Below, one piece after another: positions 53,392-62,686 of a stretch of DNA of 64,000 nucleotides. Each line of letters opens with the position of its first letter. The first letter of the stretch is position 1. The translations under genes and the position numbers were made by a program. This DNA comes from Flavobacterium crassostreae (GTDB taxonomy: Bacteria; Bacteroidota; Bacteroidia; Flavobacteriales; Flavobacteriaceae): contig NZ_CP017688.1 of the NCBI RefSeq assembly GCF_001831475.1, positions 2,480,001 to 2,544,000 of the forward strand, given 5' to 3'. The notes under the pieces are model-generated. The model was not told where the DNA came from and searched no databases. It saw only the letters and a program-made list of their open reading frames with translations.

Positions 53392-54921
53392 TTAGTTTCG
53401 GTCTGGTTGGTAAATTTTGATGGTACCATCTCCTTCACTACTTACTACCACTAAGCTTCTTTTATTAGGACTTTGAGAAGCCGGAATAAACAACAATCCC
53501 TCTGGAGCATCTCCTGTTTTTAGGGTTTGTAAGTATTTAGGTGCATTGGGATTAGTCACATCATAAACCATACAATTATCGGTTCTTTCTAAACCAACAA
53601 ATAAGATGGATTTTGATCCCATTTTGGCCACTACAACTGCCTCCGGTTCTGCACCTTTATCATCACTACGTTTGTCATCATAGGTGCCAAAATCATGGGC
53701 TTTTTTGTCTAATTCATTTTTGCTATCAAATACCATTTTGCCTGTAGTACCATTCCAGATACTAAAAGATCTTCCACCAAAACTTACCAACTCATCGATA
53801 TCTCCATCTCCATCAGTGTCTCCCATTTTGTTAACAATGTTTAAACGTCCCATTTTGGCATTGTCTTTTAGAGCAAGGGCATTCGGAAATTTTACTGGAT
53901 CTAAAATCACAGAGCTGCTTCCTATTCTACTTACGTCAACATAGTTGTCGTATTCTCTGGCGTCTCCTTCGTTGGCGGTTACAAAATAAGCAACATTGTT
54001 TACCTCAAAACTACTAATAGCATCTGGCATGAACATTCCTTTTACATTCCAAGGGTTAAATACGATCTGATCGTCTTTATCACTAATATCAATAGCGTTT
54101 TCGGCCAAACTAAAATCTTTGTAACCTAATGGAAATATAGCCGTAATTTTTTTGGCAAGTAGGTCTACTTTGGCAACGCCATTATTTTCTTGTAGAGTTA
54201 CCCAGGCTGTTTTAGAATCTGCAGCAATGGTGATGTATTCTGGCTCAATGTCTTTTGCAAAATCATTTGTCGGGCTAGAAATCTTAAAACCACCTGCTTT
54301 TAGGGTTGTTAATTGGCTACTAAAATTGCTAAAATTTAAAGTAGTAACGGCATAGTTATTAGCAACATCAATTATAGAAACAGTTCCTTCTGGATCTACC
54401 GAATAATCACTATTTGGCTCGCCTTCATTGGCAGTCATGATCCATTTTCCGTCTGGCGAAAACGTAACCATATCTGGCAATGCACCTACGGTAATCTCCT
54501 TAATAACACTATAATTGGCCGTATCAAAAACAACCACTTTACCTAAATCTTGTTTGCTTGAGGTAGCCTCTAAGGCCACAGCCAATTTGCCTTGGTAAGT
54601 AGCCACACTGTTCGAGGCGCCATTAAAGGGAGTCAAATCTATTTTGGCGATCCACTTTGGATTGGATGGATCGGACAAATCTACTACATCGATGCCGTTG
54701 GTATCGCTATTATTAACTGTAAACAGCTTTTTGGAAACTGCATCATACGCACTTATTTCTGCGGCACCTTCTGCTCCGATGGTAATAGACCCTATTTCTT
54801 TAAAACTAGCTGGGTTTTCGTCAATTAGTTGTTCTAGTATTGCGTCTTCTATAGACTCATTTTTGGTGCAACTAGATAATAGGCAAATTGCAGCTAATAC
54901 TGTTAATCCATAATTTTTCAT
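53392..54921 (-). CDS. Choice-of-anchor I domain beta-propeller lipoprotein
   Basis: The 509-residue protein begins with a lipoprotein signal (LLSSCTK, Cys about 18). The rest consists of repeated beta-propeller blades (for example GEPNSDYSVDPEGTVSIIDV and LFVGLERTDNCMVYDVTNP), the pattern of the choice-of-anchor I family, whose members are surface or periplasmic and often near phosphatases; no phosphatase domain is visible. The function is unknown. It sits in reverse orientation between aguB and aguA, with its own -7 box. Confidence 0.85.
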   Translation of the reverse strand: MKNYGLTVLAAICLLSSCTKNESIEDAILEQLIDENPASFKEIGSITIGAEGAAEISAYDAVSKKLFTVNNSDTNGIDVVDLSDPSNPKWIAKIDLTPFNGASNSVATYQGKLAVALEATSSKQDLGKVVVFDTANYSVIKEITVGALPDMVTFSPDGKWIMTANEGEPNSDYSVDPEGTVSIIDVANNYAVTTLNFSNFSSQLTTLKAGGFKISSPTNDFAKDIEPEYITIAADSKTAWVTLQENNGVAKVDLLAKKITAIFPLGYKDFSLAENAIDISDKDDQIVFNPWNVKGMFMPDAISSFEVNNVAYFVTANEGDAREYDNYVDVSRIGSSSVILDPVKFPNALALKDNAKMGRLNIVNKMGDTDGDGDIDELVSFGGRSFSIWNGTTGKMVFDSKNELDKKAHDFGTYDDKRSDDKGAEPEAVVVAKMGSKSILFVGLERTDNCMVYDVTNPNAPKYLQTLKTGDAPEGLLFIPASQSPNKRSLVVVSSEGDGTIKIYQPDRN

Positions 54922-54943
54922 TGTGTATTTTTTTTGTTTTTGG

Positions 54944-54951
54944 CAAAAATA
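54944..54951 (-). promoter_or_regulatory. Predicted -7 box of the beta-propeller lipoprotein gene
   Basis: TATTTTTG on the minus strand (54951-54944) lies 22 bases before the ATG at 54921. Confidence 0.4.
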
Positions 54952-55087
54952 ACAGGATACACCCGAAGAGGTATTACTAAAATATTACCTAATGATTAAT
55001 TAAAAATGTCCGAAGTACTTTTTATAAAAAAATGCAGCAATAAAAGAGCTCTAAAAAATTAAATATTTAATTTTACCTCTGAATGTT

Positions 55088-55095
55088 TACCTTTG
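55088..55095 (+). promoter_or_regulatory. Predicted -7 box of aguA
   Basis: TACCTTTG lies 23 bases before the ATG at 55119; the -33 position has no TTTG. Confidence 0.4.
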
Positions 55096-55118
55096 TATTC
55101 GTATTATAGAAATTGATT

Positions 55119-56159
55119 ATGACTGAAAATAAAAGAAGATTTCCTGCAGAATGGGAAAAACAACAAGGTGTTTTACTTTGTTTTCCACATAACGGAAAAG
55201 ATTGGCCCGGAAAATACGAAGCCATCCAATGGGCATTTGTGGAGTTTATCAAAAAAGTTGCCACATACGAAACTGTTTTTTTGATTGTAGCCGATCAAAA
55301 ACTTCAAGAAAAAGTAACCCAAATGCTTCAAATGGCACGAGTAAACCTTGCCAATGTTAGCTTTGTTATTCAAAAAACCAATCGGAGTTGGATGCGAGAC
55401 TCAGGTCCCATTATTATTAAAAATGGAACTAGTAGAGAGGCTCTAAATTTTAATTTTAATGGATGGGCCAAGTATAAAAACTACCAATTAGACAGGCACG
55501 TACCCGCTACTGTGGCGCAACATTTAAACCTACCCCTTACGCAAGTAATGTACCAAGGCAAGCCCGTTATTATTGAAGGAGGTGCAATAGATACTAACGG
55601 AAAAGGCACCTTGTTGACCTCCGAAGAATGTTTAATGCATCCAGATATTCAGGTCCGCAACCCTAACTTTACCAAACAAGATTACGAAGCTGTTTTTAAA
55701 GAATATCTTGGCATCACTAATGTGATTTGGTTAGGAGACGGCGTAGAAGGAGACGATACCCATGGCCATATTGATGATTTGTGCCGCTTTGTGAACGAAG
55801 ACACTATTGTAACTATTATAGAAACGGATGAAAAAGACGCGAATTACAAACCTTTACAGGATAATTTAAAACGCCTTCAAAATGCTACTCTAGAAAACGG
55901 AAAAGCTCCTATTATTGTGGCATTGCCTATGCCCAAACGAATTGACTTTGAAGATTTAAGACTACCGGCTAGTTATGCTAATTTTTTGATTTTAAATCAC
56001 TGTGTATTAGTACCTACCTTTAATGATCCTAATGATCGTGTGGCTTTAAATATTTTAGCTAGCTGTTTTCCGGATAGAGAAATAATAGGCATTAGTGCCA
56101 TTGACTTTATCTGGGGATTTGGTACCCTACACTGTTTGAGCCAGCAAATTCCGGCCTAA
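55119..56159 (+). CDS. aguA: Agmatine deiminase
   Basis: The 346-residue protein (ATG at 55119; the frame also has a TTG at 55113) has the pentein fold. SWMRDSGPIII, IIEGGAIDTNGKGTLLTSEE, GDDTHGHIDDLCRF and the C-terminal nucleophile Cys339 in GTLHCLSQ match agmatine deiminases. It converts agmatine into N-carbamoylputrescine, which aguB then hydrolyses to putrescine. No arginine decarboxylase is in the window. Confidence 0.93.
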   Translation: MTENKRRFPAEWEKQQGVLLCFPHNGKDWPGKYEAIQWAFVEFIKKVATYETVFLIVADQKLQEKVTQMLQMARVNLANVSFVIQKTNRSWMRDSGPIIIKNGTSREALNFNFNGWAKYKNYQLDRHVPATVAQHLNLPLTQVMYQGKPVIIEGGAIDTNGKGTLLTSEECLMHPDIQVRNPNFTKQDYEAVFKEYLGITNVIWLGDGVEGDDTHGHIDDLCRFVNEDTIVTIIETDEKDANYKPLQDNLKRLQNATLENGKAPIIVALPMPKRIDFEDLRLPASYANFLILNHCVLVPTFNDPNDRVALNILASCFPDREIIGISAIDFIWGFGTLHCLSQQIPA

Positions 56160-56180
56160 TATTTAGTATATTTTTGATAA

Positions 56181-56212
56181 AAAAAAAACCAGCATCAGTG
56201 CTGGTTTTTTTT
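56181..56212. terminator. Bidirectional terminator after aguA
   Basis: A 14-bp perfect stem (56181-56194 with 56199-56212), TCAG loop, A8 and T8 flanks, lies between convergent genes. Confidence 0.9.
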
Positions 56213-56234
56213 ATGAAATAGATGTTATATTTTT

Positions 56235-58505
56235 TTATTTTTGGTCTTTCGTAAAAGGAATTTTTTGATTTTCACTAATAATCATATCAAATCCCGTTTT
56301 GTCTTCATTGAACTGGAATTTTAATCCTGCTCTCTTAGATTCAAACAAATCTTTTCCAATAGAGGTAACCGGAAATTTAGGATAATCTGTAATAAAAACC
56401 GTTAAAACCCCATTTTTTTCAGTAAAATTAATTTTTATTGGTGCTCTATTGTTAGAATAATCTCCAACATACGAATCTAGAATAAGGTCTTTTTCAAGTA
56501 CTCCAGTTGTAGCGTTCCAGGTGTTATTGGATTCTTGATTGTCTGGAAAAACGTGTTCTGGATCCAAGATAATACTTTCAATTTCTTCGGTGCTAGGGTG
56601 CTTAAAAGACCAAATAGTGTTTTTTTGCCAAACCTCAACTGGGAGTTTAATTCTATCTACTTTGCCACTTTTGGTTTTTATGTCTAGAATGACTGGCAGG
56701 GGCATTTTTTCTAAATTTTCTATAGTAATAATTACCCCTTGTTTAGGATCGTTTTTTACATATTTAATCCCTTGGATTGCTTGGTCAAACTGCCAGTTGT
56801 ATACAAACCAGCCTCTCCAGAACCAGCTTAGATCCTCGCCTGCAACGTTTTCTATAGTTCTAAAAAAATCATCCGGAGTAGGATGTTTAAAAGCCCAACG
56901 AGCAACATAAGTACGCAGCGCTAAATCAAAACGCTCAGGCCCTAATATTTGCTCTCTTAAAATAATTAATCCTGAACTAGGTTTTGCATAACACAGAACA
57001 CCTATATTGCCCTCTTTCATGTTATCTGGAGCGCTCATAATAGTTTCTAAACTCGGATTGGTATAGCTACTTGCCAATTGGTGCATATCCGAAACCGGAT
57101 TTTTATACTCTCCTTGGTTAAAATCTGTTGCACTCAAGGTATTGATAAAACTATTAAAGCCTTCGTCCATCCAACCAAACAAACGCTCATTGGATCCAAC
57201 AATCATTGGGAACCAGTTGTGCCCAAATTCATGGTCTGTTACCGCCCATAAATCTTCGCCTCTAGATTCCCAACTACAAAAAACAATACCTGGATATTCC
57301 ATACCGCCTTCGTTTCCGGCAACGTTTATCGCTACAGGATAGGTATATTCTAACCATCTTTTGGAATAATTTTCTACCGAGGTTTTGGTGTATTCTGTAG
57401 AACGTCCCCAAGCATCATTTCCGGCACTTTCTACCGGGTAGGCAGATAATGCTAGTGCTTTTTTGCCGCTCGGAAGATTAATTTTGGCACCATCTAAAAT
57501 AAATGCTGCAGAAGATGCCCAAGAAATATCTCTAGCGTTCTTCAATTGATAATGCCATGTCTTGGTGGTGGTGGTGGCTGTTTTAGCAAGAGTAGCTACT
57601 TCTTCTGGAGTACGTATTACTACTGTTGCATCACTTTGTTTGGCTTTGGCTAGTCTACTTTGTTCAAGGGTGCTATATACTGTCTTTGGGTTCAATAGTT
57701 CTCCAGCACAGACTACCATGTGGTTTGCTGGGGCCGTAATCTGGATGTCAAAATCACCATATTCTAAATAAAACTCTCCCGCTCCTAAATAAGGATTTGT
57801 ATTCCATCCGCGCACATCATCATACACACACATGCGTGGATACCATTGTGCTATGGTAAAAATTTTTCCGTTTTGTGTCTCTAACACTCCCGTACGGTCG
57901 GAACCTTCTTGGGGTGAAAGGTACGAAAAGTCTATTTTAAGCTTCACAACGCCTCCTTTTGCCTTTAATTCTTCGGGCAGAAAAACCTGCATTCTGGTAT
58001 CGGTTATTACAAATTTTGCTTCTTTTTCAATTGTTTTTCCTTGGATTGTTTTAAGCACTTTTACCGATTTGATTTTGTGACCTCCGTCAAAAACTTCGCC
58101 TTGAGCGCCATTACGGCTCCCGGTCAAGGGCACTACTGCAGCACCCCTAGAATCTGGTTTAAACAAATTTTGATCCAAATGCATCCAAACAAAACCCATG
58201 GCATCGGGACTATTGTTGGTATAAGTAATGAGATCGGTCCCAATTATTTCGTTATTAGATTCTTTTAAGGTAGCGGTAAGCGTATAATCTGCTCTATTTT
58301 GCCAATATTCTGCTCCTGGTTGCCCACTTGCAGAACGTGTGCTACTGCCATTTTTGGTATAAAAAAAGGGGCCAAAAGCATCTTGGTAGTTGTATTTTGA
58401 AACCGTTACTTCGGCTTTTTTTTCTGTGACTTGTTGTGCCCAGAGTGACGAAAATCCGAATACTAAAGCCAATTGTAATACGGCTTTAAACCTAATATTT
58501 TTCAT
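56235..58505 (-). CDS. M1-family metallopeptidase (aminopeptidase-like), exported
   Basis: The 756-residue protein has a signal peptide (about 1-23, FSSLWAQ). The zinc motif HEFGH (425-429) and the third ligand Glu448, exactly 18 residues later in [11 protein letters not shown], define the M1 gluzincin site, with GGMEYPG (exopeptidase motif variant of GAMEN) before it. It removes N-terminal residues of peptides in the periplasm or at the cell surface. The C-terminal part is beta-rich. It has a -33/-7-like AT-rich upstream region with no clear promoter. Confidence 0.92.
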   Translation of the reverse strand: MKNIRFKAVLQLALVFGFSSLWAQQVTEKKAEVTVSKYNYQDAFGPFFYTKNGSSTRSASGQPGAEYWQNRADYTLTATLKESNNEIIGTDLITYTNNSPDAMGFVWMHLDQNLFKPDSRGAAVVPLTGSRNGAQGEVFDGGHKIKSVKVLKTIQGKTIEKEAKFVITDTRMQVFLPEELKAKGGVVKLKIDFSYLSPQEGSDRTGVLETQNGKIFTIAQWYPRMCVYDDVRGWNTNPYLGAGEFYLEYGDFDIQITAPANHMVVCAGELLNPKTVYSTLEQSRLAKAKQSDATVVIRTPEEVATLAKTATTTTKTWHYQLKNARDISWASSAAFILDGAKINLPSGKKALALSAYPVESAGNDAWGRSTEYTKTSVENYSKRWLEYTYPVAINVAGNEGGMEYPGIVFCSWESRGEDLWAVTDHEFGHNWFPMIVGSNERLFGWMDEGFNSFINTLSATDFNQGEYKNPVSDMHQLASSYTNPSLETIMSAPDNMKEGNIGVLCYAKPSSGLIILREQILGPERFDLALRTYVARWAFKHPTPDDFFRTIENVAGEDLSWFWRGWFVYNWQFDQAIQGIKYVKNDPKQGVIITIENLEKMPLPVILDIKTKSGKVDRIKLPVEVWQKNTIWSFKHPSTEEIESIILDPEHVFPDNQESNNTWNATTGVLEKDLILDSYVGDYSNNRAPIKINFTEKNGVLTVFITDYPKFPVTSIGKDLFESKRAGLKFQFNEDKTGFDMIISENQKIPFTKDQK

Positions 58506-58678
58506 GTTTTCTTATTTTTACAACCAAATTAATAAAAAAAAACTTAGTGTTAACAAATTGATACGTTTTAACTATAATTTTAGCATAAATTTATTACATT
58601 GATTTTTAAAAGTCTTTTTTTAAGCTAGAAATTGAATATATTTACCTCTAGTAATTCTTTACTTAAATTTTTTTTATT

Positions 58679-59533
58679 TTGAAAACCACCATATCAAACG
58701 CCTTTTTATCCGCTGAGATAAAGCATGCTGGAGCAGAAGTATTCTCCCTAAAAAATGTCCACACCAACCAAGAATATCTCTGGGATGCAAACCCAGAATT
58801 TTGGGGCAAGCATGCTCCAGTATTGTTCCCTATTGTGGGCACTCTAAAAAACAACCAATACCGCTATAAGCAACAAAACTATAGTTTGTCCAGACACGGA
58901 TTTGCTAGAGATATGGTTTTTGAATTAATAGAAAAAAAAGACGATCGCGCTACCTTTGTTCTAAAAAATTCTGCCGATACGCTCCAAGTATATCCTTTTG
59001 AGTTTGAGTTGCAAATCTGCTACACTTTAGTACAAAATAGTCTTGTTGTTGGCTATAAAGTACAAAATTTAAACTCCACCGAAATGCCTTTTTGTATTGG
59101 TGCTCACCCTGCTTTTGCGTTAGCGGGACAATTTGAGGACTACGCCCTTGAATTTAAAAATAAGGTACCACTAAGGTATACTCTACTGGAAAACAATTTA
59201 ATTTCCAATCAAAAAGCCACACTAAGTACTACCGATACTACGCTATCCTTAGAGTATGCATTATTTAAAAACAATGCTTTAATTTTTAGATCCATACCCT
59301 CTAAAACAGTAACTATTTTAGCTCAAAAAAAACCTTTACTACAGATCGAATTCGAAGATTTTCCGGATTTAGGTCTTTGGACGTTGCCAAATGCTCCTTT
59401 TATTTGTATTGAGCCTTGGTTTGGTTATTCGGATACGGTAACTAGTTCTGGAAATATTATGGAAAAAGAAGGAATTGAAATCTTGCAACCTAAGGCTACT
59501 TTTAGATCCCAATATACCATTACTGTATTTTAA
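58679..59533 (+). CDS. Aldose 1-epimerase-like (galactose mutarotase fold) protein
   Basis: The 284-residue protein has the mutarotase beta-sandwich with HGFARDM, FCIGAHPAF and CIEPWFGYSD, the segments that hold the active-site His and Glu residues. It interconverts sugar anomers or acts on hexose-6-phosphates; the substrate is unknown. The start is TTG at 58679, the only candidate in front of the conserved MKTTISNAFLSAEIK N-terminus. It is 16 bases from the GNAT gene. Confidence 0.87.
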   Translation: MKTTISNAFLSAEIKHAGAEVFSLKNVHTNQEYLWDANPEFWGKHAPVLFPIVGTLKNNQYRYKQQNYSLSRHGFARDMVFELIEKKDDRATFVLKNSADTLQVYPFEFELQICYTLVQNSLVVGYKVQNLNSTEMPFCIGAHPAFALAGQFEDYALEFKNKVPLRYTLLENNLISNQKATLSTTDTTLSLEYALFKNNALIFRSIPSKTVTILAQKKPLLQIEFEDFPDLGLWTLPNAPFICIEPWFGYSDTVTSSGNIMEKEGIEILQPKATFRSQYTITVF

Positions 59534-59549
59534 TTAAAAACGATCCAAA

Positions 59550-60101
59550 ATGCTACAAATTAACTTTGCTCCTTTTCCAGATTTAGAAACCCAACGTTTG
59601 TCATTGCGCAGAATTACTCCAGAAGACGCCAACGAAGTATTTGCCTTACGCTCTAACAAAGATACCATGAAATACATCCCTAGACCCATTGCCAAAACCC
59701 TTGCAGATGCTTTAGAGCATATTGCTACAATGGATGCTACAATAGACAAAAACGAAGGTATTAATTGGGCAATAACCTTAAAAGACAGTACTACTTTGAT
59801 TGGAATGATAGGGCATTACCGAATACAACCACAGAACTACCGTGCCGAGGTAGGATATATCTTGCACCCTGACCACCATAACAGAGGGTACATCTCCGAG
59901 GCTTTAAAAAAAGTAATTGCCTATGGTTTTGGCCCAATGAAACTGCATTCTATTGAAGCCGTGATTGATCCCAACAACACCATTTCTGAAAAAGTATTGC
60001 TAAAAAATGGTTTTATAAAAGAGGCTCATTTTATAGAAAATCATTTTTATAACGACCATTTTTTGGACACCGCAATTTACTCTTTGTTAAATAAATCGTA
60101 A
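59550..60101 (+). CDS. GNAT N-acetyltransferase (RimJ/RimL-like)
   Basis: The 183-residue protein has the RimJ/RimL layout: TQRLSLRRITPEDANEVFALR at the N-terminus and the acetyl-CoA-binding stretch HHNRGYISEALKKVIAYGF with the RGYISEA version of the Q/RxxGxG/A motif. The C-terminal IEAVIDPNNTISEKVLLKNGF is typical. The acceptor (a ribosomal protein, amino acid or small amine) cannot be predicted. It probably shares a transcript with the mutarotase gene. Confidence 0.88.
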   Translation: MLQINFAPFPDLETQRLSLRRITPEDANEVFALRSNKDTMKYIPRPIAKTLADALEHIATMDATIDKNEGINWAITLKDSTTLIGMIGHYRIQPQNYRAEVGYILHPDHHNRGYISEALKKVIAYGFGPMKLHSIEAVIDPNNTISEKVLLKNGFIKEAHFIENHFYNDHFLDTAIYSLLNKS

Positions 60102-60116
60102 CAAAAAAGAGTCTGG

Positions 60117-60146
60117 GTTGTGCCAGTAATAAAATCTTTACCTTTG
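60117..60146 (+). promoter_or_regulatory. Predicted promoter of the DUF3575 gene
   Basis: GTTG (60117-60120), 18-nt spacer, TACCTTTG (60139-60146). The implied leader is about 70 nt and includes a short inverted repeat (GTTAC/GTAAC). Confidence 0.5.
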
Positions 60147-60220
60147 CGTTACCTATTTTGTAACTAAATGACACTTAAAAACCAATATCCGTAACTGCAT
60201 TTGGTTGCCCCTTTCTGATT

Positions 60221-60772
60221 ATGAAAAAAAAATTTTTTTGGATACTACTCCTTTTTGTAACTACATCCCAAAGTCAAACGTATCTAAAAGTAAATGCTTT
60301 TACGACTTTACTTACAGTACCTAATATAGCCATGGAAACCAGTATTGGCAATAAAACAACTTTCAATTTGGATATAATGGCTTCTTTCTGGAAGTCGGTT
60401 AATAACAAACCCAGAGAGTTTTATAGCCTTACACCCGAGTTTCGATACCATTTTAAGGCTAAAGATAATGGATTTTATCTAGGCGCCCATTTTGGGGGGA
60501 GCATATATAATTTTCAAAAATGGAATTATCTAAACACAGATTATTACGAAAAAGGTGTTGGTTATTTTGCAGGAGCTACAATAGGCTATAAAGCAAAAAT
60601 TAACGAGCGCTTTTTATTGGACTGTTTTTTGGGTGGTGGTTGGCACCATGGTTTTTATAAAGGATACCGTATAAGTGATGGTAGCCGCTATGAACACGTT
60701 AAAAACTACAACAAAAGCGGCGAATGGCTGCCCTACCGAGGCGGCGTAATGGTATCGTATCGGTTACATTAA
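60221..60772 (+). CDS. DUF3575-type outer-membrane barrel-like protein
   Basis: The 183-residue protein has a signal peptide (about 1-19, TTSQSQ). The mature part alternates hydrophobic and polar residues as in an eight-strand barrel, with the DUF3575 features NIAMETSIGNKTTFNLDIMA and SLTPEFRYHFK. It probably lies in the outer membrane; the role is unknown. The stop codon overlaps the convergent VF530 gene by 4 bases. Confidence 0.8.
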   Translation: MKKKFFWILLLFVTTSQSQTYLKVNAFTTLLTVPNIAMETSIGNKTTFNLDIMASFWKSVNNKPREFYSLTPEFRYHFKAKDNGFYLGAHFGGSIYNFQKWNYLNTDYYEKGVGYFAGATIGYKAKINERFLLDCFLGGGWHHGFYKGYRISDGSRYEHVKNYNKSGEWLPYRGGVMVSYRLH

Positions 60773-61005
60773 GATGGTGTACTAAAATTTTTGTAATTTT
60801 TTACATATAAGGCTTCTACTTTTTTTCTGGCCCAATCTGTTTTTCTTAAAAACGTAAGACTAGATGGTATGCTTGGATTTTCATTAAAACATTTGATTGG
60901 AATACGCTCCCCAAGAGCCGCAAAACCATAGTGCGCAACCAATTGTTCTAAAACTGCCTTGAGTGTGATCCCGTGTAAGGGATCTTTTGATTGTTGTTTT
61001 TCCAT
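60769..61005 (-). CDS. VF530-family (DUF2132) DNA-binding protein
   Basis: The 78-residue protein has DPLHGITLKAVLEQLVAHYG, IPIKCFNENPSIPSSLTFLR and TDWARKKVEALY, all features of VF530 proteins, whose structure was described as a DNA-binding fold. The function is unknown. The -7 box TAAATTTG ends 5 bases before the ATG, so the transcript is probably leaderless. Confidence 0.88.
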   Translation of the reverse strand: MEKQQSKDPLHGITLKAVLEQLVAHYGFAALGERIPIKCFNENPSIPSSLTFLRKTDWARKKVEALYVKNYKNFSTPS

Positions 61006-61009
61006 ATTG

Positions 61010-61017
61010 CAAATTTA
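61010..61017 (-). promoter_or_regulatory. Predicted -7 box of the VF530 gene, leaderless
   Basis: TAAATTTG on the minus strand (61017-61010), 4 bases between it and the ATG at 61005. No clear TTTG lies at -33. Confidence 0.45.
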
Positions 61018-61048
61018 TGCCAATTTTATAAAAAAAATTGCTGATTGA

Positions 61049-61068
61049 TACATTTGTTGTTACATTTG
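61049..61068 (+). promoter_or_regulatory. Two tandem -7 boxes in front of smpB
   Basis: TACATTTG occurs at 61049-61056 and again at 61061-61068 (12-bp period), with a -33-like ATTG ending at 61040. From the second box the +1 would be about 3 bases before the ATG at 61076. Confidence 0.5.
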
Positions 61069-61075
61069 TCCTACT

Positions 61076-61531
61076 ATGCTAAAAACAGTCAACATACTTA
61101 ATAAAAGAGCTCGCTTTGATTATGAAATAATTGAAAAATTTACTGCTGGAATTGTTTTGGCAGGAACCGAGATCAAATCCATTCGTTTAGGCAAGGCCAA
61201 TATTACCGAAAGCTTTTGCGAGTTTAGTAACAACGAGCTATTTGCCATCAATACCTATATTGAAGAATATACCTTTGGAAACCAATTTAACCATAAAGCA
61301 CGTAGCGAAAGAAAACTCCTTTTAAACAAAAGAGAATTAAAAAGTTTAGAACGTAGCGTGCAAGCCAAAGGACTTACCATTGTTCCGCTAAAGCTTTTTA
61401 CCAACGAAAAAGGAATGGCTAAACTCGAAATCGGACTATGTAGAGGTAAAAAAACCTACGATAAGAGAGAGTCTTTAAAAGAACAAGACACCAAACGAGA
61501 TTTAGACCGGATCAAAAAAATTTATAATTAA
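61076..61531 (+). CDS. smpB: SsrA-binding protein
   Basis: The 151-residue protein has the SmpB OB-fold start with NKRARFDYEIIEKFTAGIVL and TEIKSIRLGKANI, and the basic C-terminal tail (YDKRESLKEQDTKRDLDRI) that enters the decoding site. It works with tmRNA to rescue stalled ribosomes. No tmRNA gene is visible next to it. A terminator follows at 61538-61579. Confidence 0.97.
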   Translation: MLKTVNILNKRARFDYEIIEKFTAGIVLAGTEIKSIRLGKANITESFCEFSNNELFAINTYIEEYTFGNQFNHKARSERKLLLNKRELKSLERSVQAKGLTIVPLKLFTNEKGMAKLEIGLCRGKKTYDKRESLKEQDTKRDLDRIKKIYN

Positions 61532-61537
61532 TTATAT

Positions 61538-61579
61538 AAACCTAAGAAAACGACAGCTGTTCTTCTTAGGTTTTTTTTG
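61538..61579 (+). terminator. smpB terminator
   Basis: An 11-bp stem (61538-61548 with 61563-61573, AAACCTAAGAA) with a 14-nt loop that contains a further palindrome ACAGCTGT, followed by T's. Confidence 0.75.
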
Positions 61580-61639
61580 TAGTAAGGTTTGAAGTTTACA
61601 TAGTATTATAAAATCAGTCAATATATTACATACCTGGCG

Positions 61640-62281
61640 TTAGTTTTTATCCTCTAACAAGGGCACAAATCGAAACTCTCCTAATTCATGTTTTTCAAAT
61701 TGGGTTTCGTTTTTTCGAATAAGTAAAGTCATTACCTGTACCGTATCGCCTAACGGAATAACCAACCTACCTCCTATTTTGAGCTGTGCCATCAAGGCTT
61801 GCGGAATAAAAGGCGCACCTGCAGTGACAATAATACTATCAAAGGGAGCAAAACCAGGTAGCCCTTTGTAGCCATCTCCAAAGGTAAGATGCTTGGGGCG
61901 GATACCCAATTTAGGCAATAATACAGAGGTGCGTTTAAACAATTCATTTTGCCTTTCAATACTATATACCTTAGCGCCTAACAGACACAACACAGCGGTT
62001 TGGTAACCCGATCCGGTACCAATTTCTAATACTTTATGGTCTTTTTTAATTTCTAATAATTGAGACTGAAAGGCTACAGTGTAGGGTTGGGATATGGTTT
62101 GCCCGGCATCAATAGGAAAAGCCTTGTCTTGATAAGCATAATTCTCAAAGCTAGAATCCAAAAACAAATGCCTCGGAATCTTTTTGATTGCATCCAAAAC
62201 ATTTTTGTCGGTAATTCCTTTTTCTATCAAAACGCTTACTAATTGATTTCTAAGCCCTTGGTGTTTTCCAGTATCTTTCAA
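61640..62281 (-). CDS. pcm: Protein-L-isoaspartate O-methyltransferase
   Basis: From TTG at 62281 the protein is 213 residues and begins MKDTGKHQGLRNQLV, as relatives do; the frame is open to another TTG at 62305, but that lies inside the -7 box. The SAM-binding motif VLEIGTGSGYQTAVL, AFPIDAGQTISQPYTVA before it and PFDSIIVTAGAP after it are typical of PCMT. It methylates damaged L-isoaspartyl residues in proteins so that they can be repaired. Confidence 0.92.
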   Translation of the reverse strand: MKDTGKHQGLRNQLVSVLIEKGITDKNVLDAIKKIPRHLFLDSSFENYAYQDKAFPIDAGQTISQPYTVAFQSQLLEIKKDHKVLEIGTGSGYQTAVLCLLGAKVYSIERQNELFKRTSVLLPKLGIRPKHLTFGDGYKGLPGFAPFDSIIVTAGAPFIPQALMAQLKIGGRLVIPLGDTVQVMTLLIRKNETQFEKHELGEFRFVPLLEDKN

Positions 62282-62302
62282 TGGTGGTAAATTATTTTTA
62301 TG

Positions 62303-62332
62303 CAAAATTAGTCAAAGAATCGTCATTTGCAA
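62303..62332 (-). promoter_or_regulatory. Predicted pcm promoter
   Basis: On the minus strand TTG (62332-62330), 19-nt spacer, TAATTTTG (62310-62303); the implied leader to TTG at 62281 is about 17 nt. Confidence 0.5.
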
Positions 62333-62432
62333 CTTAAACTACCAAGGCAATTGAGAAACTTTATAGGCCGTCCTAAACTAAAATAACCCAAAATAACATT
62401 ACAAATACTAGTTTACAAAATCACTAAAAGTG

Positions 62433-62479
62433 GGTATTGCAAATACCGTTTTAATGTAGTCTCTTTGGCCTACATTAAA
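62433..62479. other. Two adjacent hairpins of unknown role
   Basis: GGTAT/ATACC (62433-62437, 62443-62447) is followed directly by a 10-bp perfect stem TTTAATGTAG (62450-62459 with 62470-62479) with a 10-nt loop. They lie about 150 bases upstream of the pcm start and could be part of a small RNA or an operator. Confidence 0.35.
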
Positions 62480-62583
62480 TTTAAGACATTTTTTGCAGAA
62501 AGGCTTATTCTTACAACCACTAACATACATTAAAACTAAGATTGTCTAATTGCTGTTAACAAACAACACAATTTTGCAATCAA

Positions 62584-62616
62584 AAAACCCCTATTTACCA
62601 GAAAAATAGGGGTTTT
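62584..62616 (-). terminator. rluD terminator
   Basis: A 13-bp perfect stem (62584-62596 with 62604-62616, core ACCCCTA) with a 7-nt loop. On the minus strand it ends in T6. It is about 70 bases after the rluD stop. Confidence 0.8.
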
Positions 62617-62686
62617 ATAGTGTAATAACCTTAGTAACTAATACGGTTTTCTGAGGCAATTACTTTAAAATTTTAAAATTTCGATT

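Larger units (their letters stand above)
62282..62686. other. 405-bp intergenic region between pcm and rluD
   Basis: It contains the pcm promoter, the rluD terminator (62584-62616), and two adjacent small hairpins (62433-62447 and 62450-62479). No gene is visible. Confidence 0.5.
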
